Source: Geodermatophilus sabuli
GTDB taxonomy: Bacteria; Actinomycetota; Actinomycetes; Mycobacteriales; Geodermatophilaceae
Direction: 5' to 3'
Assembly: GCF_010686765.1 (NCBI RefSeq)
Contig: NZ_JAAGWF010000015.1
Coordinates: 1 to 64,000 of the forward strand
DNA: 64,000 bases
The translations under genes and the position numbers were made by a program. Under the pieces are notes generated by a model. The model saw only the letters and a program-made list of their open reading frames with translations. It had not been told where the DNA came from and made no database searches. Below, piece by piece: positions 25,560 to 31,350 of this stretch. Position 1 is the first letter of the stretch. Every line of letters starts with the position of its first letter.

Positions 25560-25961
25560 TTACGGCGTGGGCGGGGCAGCCGGCGTCGTCAGCGCGGCCA
25601 CCGTCAGCGGGGTGGGCGCGACGCCCTCGGTCCCGGGGTGGGTGGTGTTCGAGAACTCCACCAGGCGGCTCCGCCACCGGCGCATCGCGCTGCGGTGCGG
25701 CTCGGCGCGGGCGAAGGCGGCGACCGCGGCCTCGTCGTCCCACCACGACACCGTGGTGAAGTCGCCGGCCAGCGGCTGCGCCCGGAGCACGAGGGACCGC
25801 GCGCCGGCGGACGCCCTCGTCTGGGCCCGGACGGCCAGCGAGGTCCGCAGGAAGGCCGGCACGTCGCGCAGCCGGCGTAGCCGCAGCCGCGTCACGAGGA
25901 CGACGCCGGGACCCTCGTGGGGGCGGTCGGCGGTCCAGGGCAGGTCCAGGGTGAGCGGCAT
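25560..25961 (-). CDS. Antibiotic-biosynthesis-monooxygenase-like (dimeric barrel) protein
   Basis: 133-residue ferredoxin-like alpha/beta-barrel protein. Central elements are VVLVTRLRLRRLRDVPAFLR, LVLRAQPLAGDFTTVSWWDD and EAAVAAFARAEPHRSAMRRW, the pattern of ABM/DUF3291-type small monooxygenases and heme- or quinone-related barrels. The catalytic function cannot be set from sequence. ATG 25961 has GGAGG six bases upstream. It is divergent from a TetR regulator, with twin operators between them, and is the probable target of that regulator. Confidence 0.75.
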   Translation of the reverse strand: MPLTLDLPWTADRPHEGPGVVLVTRLRLRRLRDVPAFLRTSLAVRAQTRASAGARSLVLRAQPLAGDFTTVSWWDDEAAVAAFARAEPHRSAMRRWRSRLVEFSNTTHPGTEGVAPTPLTVAALTTPAAPPTP

Positions 25962-25976
25962 GGGAGCCTCCAGGTG

Positions 25977-26024
25977 CTTAACAGGTGTAAAGCAACCATA
26001 GGCGCCTACTTAACGCGTGTAAAG
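25977..26024. promoter_or_regulatory. Twin TetR-type operators
   Basis: Two near-identical imperfect palindromes, CTTAACAGGTGTAAAG (25977-25992) and CTTAACGCGTGTAAAG (26009-26024), 32 bp apart centre to centre, i.e. about three helical turns. They lie in the 70-base gap between the divergent barrel protein and TetR genes. A -10-like TAAAGT (26020-26025) within the second precedes the GTG at 26032 by six bases, so binding would shut off the regulator itself. Confidence 0.8.
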
Positions 26025-26031
26025 TCAGGGC

Positions 26032-26628
26032 GTGGCGCCACGGATCCCCGGTCGGCTGCGGGCCGACCTGCTCGCCGCTGCGGCAGCGCTGCTGGAACGC
26101 GGCGGCTCGCTGGAGGCGGTCACGCTCCGGGCGGTCGCCCGCGAGGCGGGGGTCAGCGCGCCGGCGGTGTACGGGCACTTCCCCGACCTCGGGGCGCTGC
26201 TGGACGGCGTCCTGGAGCAGGGGTTCGACGAGCTGCGGACGGCGATCGCGGCGGCCGTGGCAGAGCACTCCGACCCGGTCGAGCGGCTGCTGGCCGGCTG
26301 CCGGGCCTACGTGCGGGCGGGGCTCGCCACGCCGGGGCGCTACCGCGCGATGTTCGGCCCGCGCCGTCCCCCCGGGGGACAGACGGCGTTCGACGTCCTC
26401 GTGGAGGGGGTCGCGGCGTGCGCCGCGGCCGGCCGCTCCGGCAGTGCCGACCCGCGTGCGGACGCCGCGCTGGTGTGGACCGCGCTGCACGGCGTGGTCA
26501 GCCTCCGCACGGCCGGACCGGACCTGCCGTGGCCCGACCTCGACGGTCAGGTCCAGGCGCTGGTGGGCCGGCTGGCGCTGCTGGACGCCGATCGTGCCGC
26601 GTCCTCAGGCGGGCAGCGCCCGGGCTGA
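26032..26628 (+). CDS. TetR-family transcriptional regulator
   Basis: 198-residue repressor. The helix-turn-helix is VTLRAVAREAGVSAPAVYGHF at residues about 33-53, and the C-terminal ligand domain carries CRAYVRAGLATPGRYRAMFG, a TetR_C_33/WHG-type pattern. GTG 26032 directly follows a -10 element embedded in the second of two operators, indicating a leaderless, self-regulated gene. Its last 24 bases overlap the end of the GGDEF gene on the other strand. The likely controlled gene is the divergent barrel protein. Effector unknown. Confidence 0.92.
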   Translation: MAPRIPGRLRADLLAAAAALLERGGSLEAVTLRAVAREAGVSAPAVYGHFPDLGALLDGVLEQGFDELRTAIAAAVAEHSDPVERLLAGCRAYVRAGLATPGRYRAMFGPRRPPGGQTAFDVLVEGVAACAAAGRSGSADPRADAALVWTALHGVVSLRTAGPDLPWPDLDGQVQALVGRLALLDADRAASSGGQRPG

Positions 26629-28107
26629 CCGCCGGCCGTCCTTGACCCGGTACATCGCGGCGTCGGCCGCGGCCAGCACCGTCTCCGGGGTGTCACCGGG
26701 ACCGCCGACCGCGACGCCGACGCTGACACCGACCCGGTGCTCGGAGCCGCGTCCGCAGTGCAGCGGTGCCGCGAACGCCTGCGTGATCCGGTCGGCGATC
26801 ACCTGCGCGGCCTCGGGCGAGTCCACGCCGGGACACAGGACGACGAACTCGTCGCCGCCGATCCGCGCGACCGTGTCCCCCGGGCGCACCGCGGCCTGCA
26901 GTCGCCGGACCGCCGAGACCAGGACCTCGTCGCCGACGGCGTGGCCCGCGGCGTCGTTGACCGGCTTGAACCCGTCGAGGTCGCAGAAGAGGACGGCCAG
27001 GCCTGGCTCGCCGCGACGCCCGGCGGGCAGGAACTGCCCGAGCCGGTCGACCAGCAGGGTGCGGTTGGGGAGTCCGGTGAGCGGGTCGTGCACCGCGGCG
27101 GCCCGCAGCGCGGCCTCCATCTCCCGCTGGGTGGTCACGTCGGCCATCGCGACCACGGCGCCCAGCAGGGTGCCCACGCCGTCGCGGACCGTCGTCCCGG
27201 AGACGGTCACCCTGCGGACCGGTCCGCCGGTGGGCTGGATGCCCATCTCGACGTCGGAGAGGCTGCCCTCGGCGTAGAGCCGCATCAGCGGGACCCGGTC
27301 GGGCGGCAGCGGGACGCCGTCGACGTCGGTGAGCGAGAAGACCTCGGGGACGTCGTCGATCGCGATGCCCGGATCGGCGTCCAGCCCGTGCCACTCGCGG
27401 CTGACCCGGTTGAAGAGGTCGACCCGCCCCTCGGCGTCGGCCGCGACCACGCCGACCGGCAGCGCCTCGAGGAGGGCGCGCACGAACGCCTCGGAGCGGA
27501 CCAGCTCCGCGTGCGACCGCTCGGCCTCCCGCCGGGCGACGACCTCGGCGGCGGCCACGTCGGCCAGGTCCCGCAGCGCTCGACGCCGGGCGAAGACCCC
27601 CACGATCACCTCGGCCAGGTCGGCGAGGCGGTCGCGGTCGGTGTCGGTGAAGACCCGGGGTCGCTCGTCGAGCACGCACAGCGTGCCGATGGTGACGCCG
27701 TCGGAGACCAGGTGGACGCTGGCGTACCCCCGCAGCCGGCCCCAGCGGCCGTCGACCCAGGGGTTGGTGCTGAAACGCGGGTCGGTGGACAGGTCGGGGA
27801 AGAGGTGGACGCCGGGAGGCCAGCCGGCGAGCACGGCGCTGATCGACGCCTCCTCGGGGGAGGGGGCGCCGGTGAAGCCGTGCGAGGACAGCTGGCGTGG
27901 TCCGGCGCCGTCGAGGAGGTTCACGGTCGCGTACGCGGTGCGCGTGACCGCGGCGGCGACGCGCACGATGCCGTCCAGTTCGGGGTCGCAGCGGACGTCG
28001 TCCACGTCGAGCCCGTCCAGCAGCCCGGTGTGCCCGGTCCGTCCCGCCGACAGCGCCACGGCTGCGTCCACCCTCTCCCGATGGGCGGCCTGGTCCGGCC
28101 GCTCCAC
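26605..28107 (-). CDS. GAF-PAS-GGDEF diguanylate cyclase
   Basis: 500-residue soluble signalling protein making cyclic di-GMP. A GAF domain covers residues about 40-170 (YATVNLLDGAGPRQLSSHGF, VSDGVTIGTLCVLDERPR), a PAS domain about 200-330 (ALPVGVVAADAEGRVDLFNR), and the cyclase domain 335-495 with HDPLTGLPNR, DLDGFKPVND and the intact active site RIGGDEFVVL. An inhibitory RxxD I-site (RPGD) sits five residues before GGDEF, so product inhibition is expected. There are no membrane helices. One of three GGDEF proteins within 10 kb. Start is GTG 28107. Confidence 0.94.
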   Translation of the reverse strand: MERPDQAAHRERVDAAVALSAGRTGHTGLLDGLDVDDVRCDPELDGIVRVAAAVTRTAYATVNLLDGAGPRQLSSHGFTGAPSPEEASISAVLAGWPPGVHLFPDLSTDPRFSTNPWVDGRWGRLRGYASVHLVSDGVTIGTLCVLDERPRVFTDTDRDRLADLAEVIVGVFARRRALRDLADVAAAEVVARREAERSHAELVRSEAFVRALLEALPVGVVAADAEGRVDLFNRVSREWHGLDADPGIAIDDVPEVFSLTDVDGVPLPPDRVPLMRLYAEGSLSDVEMGIQPTGGPVRRVTVSGTTVRDGVGTLLGAVVAMADVTTQREMEAALRAAAVHDPLTGLPNRTLLVDRLGQFLPAGRRGEPGLAVLFCDLDGFKPVNDAAGHAVGDEVLVSAVRRLQAAVRPGDTVARIGGDEFVVLCPGVDSPEAAQVIADRITQAFAAPLHCGRGSEHRVGVSVGVAVGGPGDTPETVLAAADAAMYRVKDGRRSARALPA

Positions 28108-28164
28108 ATCCGGTAACGGCAGCCGCGTCCCGGCACCTGACCCCGGCTCCCCCGGAGGGGTGGC

Positions 28165-28764
28165 TCAGGTCAGCGTGCGCACCGTCTCGACGGCGGCGAC
28201 GACGGCGAAGACGAGGAACAGGACGGCGGCGACCCGGCGGATGAGGGCGACCGGGAGCCGGTCGGCCAGCTTGGCGCCGAGGAACACCGCCAACCCCGAC
28301 ACGGTGAGCAGGGCCGCCCAGGCGCCGATGAAGACCGACACCGGGGCGTCCAGCCGGGCGGCCAGCCCGGCGGTGGCCAGCTGGGAGAGGTCGCCCCACT
28401 CGGCCGCGAAGAGCACGCCGAAGGAGATGGCGGCGGCGCGCAGGAACGACGTCTGCTCGCGCACGTCGGCGGCCTCACCGGCGTCCTCCGGGCCGCTCCT
28501 GGCGCTGCGCCACAGCACGATCGCGCCGACCAGGAAGAGCACGGCCACCACCCCGCTGACCAGCGCCTCGGGCAGGAGCGACAGGAGGCTCCCGGCGGTG
28601 ACGGCGATCGCCACCTGCAGTCCGAACGCCGTGCCCACCCCCACGAACACCGGCAGCGGGGCGAACCGGGTGGCGAGGACGAGGCTGGCGAACAGCGTCT
28701 TGTCCGGGAGCTCGACCGGCAGGACGAGGGCGAACGCGGTCGCGATGACCGTCAGGGACAGCAC
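28165..28764 (-). CDS. GDT1/TMEM165-family (UPF0016) cation transporter
   Basis: 199-residue membrane protein with six helices in two homologous halves. The two signature motifs E-x-G-D-[KR]-[TS] are present as ELPDKTLFA (Gly replaced by Pro) and EWGDLSQLAT. Family members export Mn2+ or exchange Ca2+/H+. A cytosolic linker SARSGPEDAGEAADVREQTS separates the halves. Start GTG 28764 is the most upstream codon giving a hydrophobic N-terminus; a purine-rich GGAAGAGAGA precedes it. A Mn2+-sensing riboswitch was looked for upstream but not recognised. Confidence 0.88.
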   Translation of the reverse strand: MLSLTVIATAFALVLPVELPDKTLFASLVLATRFAPLPVFVGVGTAFGLQVAIAVTAGSLLSLLPEALVSGVVAVLFLVGAIVLWRSARSGPEDAGEAADVREQTSFLRAAAISFGVLFAAEWGDLSQLATAGLAARLDAPVSVFIGAWAALLTVSGLAVFLGAKLADRLPVALIRRVAAVLFLVFAVVAAVETVRTLT

Positions 28765-28868
28765 GGGGTCTCTCTTCCGCTCGGCGCTGCCGGGCGGGCA
28801 GTCCTCTCGGGTGCCCACGGTAGCCGAGCGGTCCGGGGAATCCGGGTGCGACCGGGAGGCGCCCGCGC

Positions 28869-28874
28869 TAGCGT
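28869..28874 (+). promoter_or_regulatory. -10 element before the four-codon leader of the MFS gene
   Basis: TAGCGT (TANNNT) ends seven bases before ATG 28882. In this window such spacing usually marks a leaderless mRNA start, but here the ATG is followed after four codons by an in-frame TGA. Confidence 0.5.
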
Positions 28875-28881
28875 CCGCGGC

Positions 28882-28896
28882 ATGCCGTTCCGTTGA
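28882..28896 (+). other. Four-codon mini-frame (MPFR-stop) in frame with the MFS gene
   Basis: ATG CCG TTC CGT TGA. It is in the same frame as the MFS transporter, which is open again right after the TGA (RPDRSLPPAARPLARLAVGW). Either the transporter has acquired a premature stop and is now initiated further in at GTG 28948, or this is a true leader peptide. Confidence 0.45.
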
Positions 28897-28947
28897 CGCC
28901 CCGACCGATCGCTGCCACCGGCCGCCCGGCCGCTCGCCCGCCTGGCG

Positions 28948-30057
28948 GTGGGCTGGGCCGCGCTGTCGGAGCTGGTGCCGTACTACCCGCTCTACGCGCT
29001 GCTCTTCCTCGACACGGGCCTGTCGCAGGCGCAGGTGTCGCTGCTGTTCGCCGTCTGGTCGGTGACGGGCCTGCTGGCCGAGGTGCCCGCCGGCGTGCTC
29101 GCCGACCGGTGGTCCCGGCGAGGGGTCGTGGTCCTCGCCGGTGTCCTGCAGGCGGCCGCCTTCGTCGTCTGGACGGCGGCCCCGGCGCCCTGGACGTTCG
29201 CGGTCGGCTTCGGGGTCTGGGGCGTGTCCGGTGCGCTGGTCTCCGGGGCCTCGGAGGCGCTGGTCTACGACGGCCTCGCCGCGCTGGGCGCCGAGGGTTC
29301 CTACGCCCGGGTCAACGGCTGGATGACCTCGGCCGAGCTGCTGGTGCAGGTGCCCACGGCGTTCGCGGCCAGCGCGTTGTTCGCCCTCGGTGGGTACGCC
29401 GCGGTCGGCTGGGTCAGCGTGGCGGTGTGCCTGGCCGCCGCCGCACTCGCGCTGCGGTTCCCCGAGGCGCGGGGCGACGCGGGGGACGACGAGGAGGAGG
29501 CGCTCCGGGAGGGGCTCCGCGACACGCTGCGCCGTCCCGGCCTGCGGCTGACGGTGCTCGCGGTCGCCCTGCTCGGGGGCCTGGACGCGGTCGAGGAGTA
29601 CTTCCCGGTGGTCTCCGGGGACTGGGGCATCCCCACGGCGGCCGTGCCGTTGGCGGTGCTCGCCACGGCGCTGGCCGGCGCGGCCGGTGGCGCCCTGGCC
29701 GGCCGGGCCGAAGGGCTCCCCGACCGCGCCCTGCCGGCGCTGCTCGTCGCCGCCGGCCTGCTGCTCGGCGCTGCCGCGCTGTGGGCGCGGCCGGCCGCGC
29801 TGGTCGCGGTCAGCCTGTTCTACGGGCTGTACATCATGGTCCTGGTGGTGGGCGAGGCCCGGCTGCAACACCGGATCACCGGACCGCATCGCGCGACGGT
29901 GACCTCGGTGGCCGGCCTGGGCATCGAGATCGCCTCGCTGCCGGTGTTCGCCGCGTGGGCCCTGGCCGGTGCCGGTGGGGTGGCCGTCGTCGTCCTCGTC
30001 GTCGTCCCGCTGGTGGCCGCGGGTCTGCGCAGCAGGGTCGGTCAGGTGGCGGGATAG
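28948..30057 (+). CDS. MFS transporter
   Basis: 369-residue facilitator, at the short end for a 12-helix MFS protein. The first helix is WAALSELVPYYPLYALLFLD, and the signature loop is PAGVLADRWSRRGVVVLAG (G-x-L-A-D-R-x-x-R-R). A second-half motif is DALVYDGL-like within SGASEALVYDGLAALGAEGS, as in the AmpG/fucose-like small MFS group. GTG 28948 is the first start after an in-frame TGA; there is no ribosome-binding site before it, while a good -10 and ATG lie upstream of that stop. Its final 16 bases overlap larC on the other strand. Substrate unknown. Confidence 0.85.
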   Translation: MGWAALSELVPYYPLYALLFLDTGLSQAQVSLLFAVWSVTGLLAEVPAGVLADRWSRRGVVVLAGVLQAAAFVVWTAAPAPWTFAVGFGVWGVSGALVSGASEALVYDGLAALGAEGSYARVNGWMTSAELLVQVPTAFAASALFALGGYAAVGWVSVAVCLAAAALALRFPEARGDAGDDEEEALREGLRDTLRRPGLRLTVLAVALLGGLDAVEEYFPVVSGDWGIPTAAVPLAVLATALAGAAGGALAGRAEGLPDRALPALLVAAGLLLGAAALWARPAALVAVSLFYGLYIMVLVVGEARLQHRITGPHRATVTSVAGLGIEIASLPVFAAWALAGAGGVAVVVLVVVPLVAAGLRSRVGQVAG

Positions 30058-31217
30058 GCGGCCTCGGCGGCGGCGGTGGCCGCGCGCAGGACCTCCTTGA
30101 CCGGCAGCCCGTGCTCCGCGGCGAGGGCGGCGACGTCGTCGAACTCGACCCCGACGTTCACCACCGTCCCGCCGAGGACGGCGAGCTTCACGCCCACCCG
30201 GCCCCCGAGCACGTCCACCGCCGCCGCCGTCCGCTGCAGGGCGACCTTGCCGACGTCCCGGACCCGCAGGCCGATGGTGGAGGTCGTCGTGAAGACCAGC
30301 CGCTGGAGCCCCTCCACAGTGCCCGGCGGGCACAGCACCGACAGGGTGTGCGCGGGCCGGCCCTTCTTCATGAGGATGGGGGTCAGCCAGGCGTCCGAGG
30401 CGCCGGCCGCCAGCAGCCGGTCCAGGACGCCGGGCCACAGGCGCGGGTCCAGGTCGTCGACGTTGGCCTCCAGCACCACGGCGGCCGGGGGCGGGGGCTC
30501 CGCCGCGTCGCCCAGCACCAGCCGGACGACGTTGGGCAGCTGCTCGGGGTCGCGCGCACCGGCGCCCGTGCCGACCCGCCGGGCGCGCATCGGGGGCAGC
30601 GCCGTCCAGCCGTCGACCCGGGCGGCGAGCAGCGCGGCACCGGTGGGGGTGCACGCCTCGGCCGGCACCGGGCCGGCGAGCACCGGGATCCCGGCCAGCA
30701 GCTCCAGCACGGCCGGGGCCGGCACCGGGACGACGCCGTGCGCACTGCGCGCCGAGCCGCTGCCCAGCGCCACGGGGGAGGCGGTCAGGCGGTCCAGTCC
30801 CAGGTGCTCGAAGCCGGCCACCACCCCGACCACGTCGGCCAGGGCGTCCAGCGCCCCGACCTCGTGGAAGTGCACGTCGTCGGCGGGCACCCGGTGCACC
30901 CGGCCCTCCGCGACGGCGAGCCGCTCGAAGACGGCCAGCGCACCCGCGCGCACGGCGGGGGCGAGGTCTGCACCGGCGAGCAGGGCCCGGACGTCGGACC
31001 AGGTGCGGGCGGTGGTGGACGGCGGCGCGTGCACGTGCACCCGGGTGGCGCCCAGGCCGTGCCGGCTCACCTGCTCGGCGGACAGCCGGATCGGCTCGAC
31101 CGGCAGCCCGGCCACCGCGGCGGCCGGGACGTCGAGCGGCACCCCGGCGTCCACCAGTGCCCCGAGCAGCAGGTCCCCCGAGGCCCCTGCCGCCAGGTCG
31201 AGCCAGCCGATGGTCAC
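30042..31217 (-). CDS. larC: Nickel pincer cofactor biosynthesis protein LarC
   Basis: 391-residue CTP-dependent cyclometallase that inserts nickel into the pyridinium-3,5-bisthiocarboxylate mononucleotide cofactor of lactate racemase and related enzymes. Landmarks are the N-terminal WLDLAAGASGDLLLGALVDAG, the His-rich metal region DDVHFHEVGALDALADVVG, ACTPTGAALLA and, in the C-terminal domain, LEANVDDLDPRLWPGVLDRL, DAWLTPILMKKGRPAHTLSV and FTTTSTIGLR. Both domains are intact and in a single frame, unlike species where LarC is made by frameshifting. It lies just downstream of the GGDEF-LarB fusion on the same strand; no larE or larA is in the window. Confidence 0.95.
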   Translation of the reverse strand: MTIGWLDLAAGASGDLLLGALVDAGVPLDVPAAAVAGLPVEPIRLSAEQVSRHGLGATRVHVHAPPSTTARTWSDVRALLAGADLAPAVRAGALAVFERLAVAEGRVHRVPADDVHFHEVGALDALADVVGVVAGFEHLGLDRLTASPVALGSGSARSAHGVVPVPAPAVLELLAGIPVLAGPVPAEACTPTGAALLAARVDGWTALPPMRARRVGTGAGARDPEQLPNVVRLVLGDAAEPPPPAAVVLEANVDDLDPRLWPGVLDRLLAAGASDAWLTPILMKKGRPAHTLSVLCPPGTVEGLQRLVFTTTSTIGLRVRDVGKVALQRTAAAVDVLGGRVGVKLAVLGGTVVNVGVEFDDVAALAAEHGLPVKEVLRAATAAAEAAYPAT

Positions 31218-31236
31218 CCGGTGATCATGCCCCGTC

Positions 31237-31320
31237 GATCAGGAGGACCTGGTCATCGCGGCCCGGACCTCGGCACGGGTCGTGAGGAGGAGCCGGAGTG
31301 ATCAGGGGACCTGGTCATCG
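31237..31320. repeat. Paired GATCAGG...CCTGGTCATCG repeat
   Basis: GATCAGGAGGACCTGGTCATCG (31237-31258, two bases longer) and GATCAGGGGACCTGGTCATC (from 31300) flank a spacer containing GGTCGTGAGG. A very similar pair with the same spacer word occurs at 62845-62910. Each unit is itself an inverted repeat (CAGG/CCTG). It lies between larC and the LarB fusion. Confidence 0.7.
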
Positions 31321-31350
31321 CCGGGCGGCCGGGGATCCCGGGCTGGGCGG

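Noticed and set aside
28765..28868. Possible Mn-sensing (yybP-ykoY) riboswitch before the GDT1-type gene
   Set aside because: The conserved loop sequences of that riboswitch class were not found in the upstream region.
28893..31301. An 802-codon plus-strand frame across the MFS and larC genes
   Set aside because: Runs out of frame through MFS and antisense through larC, both with clear motifs.
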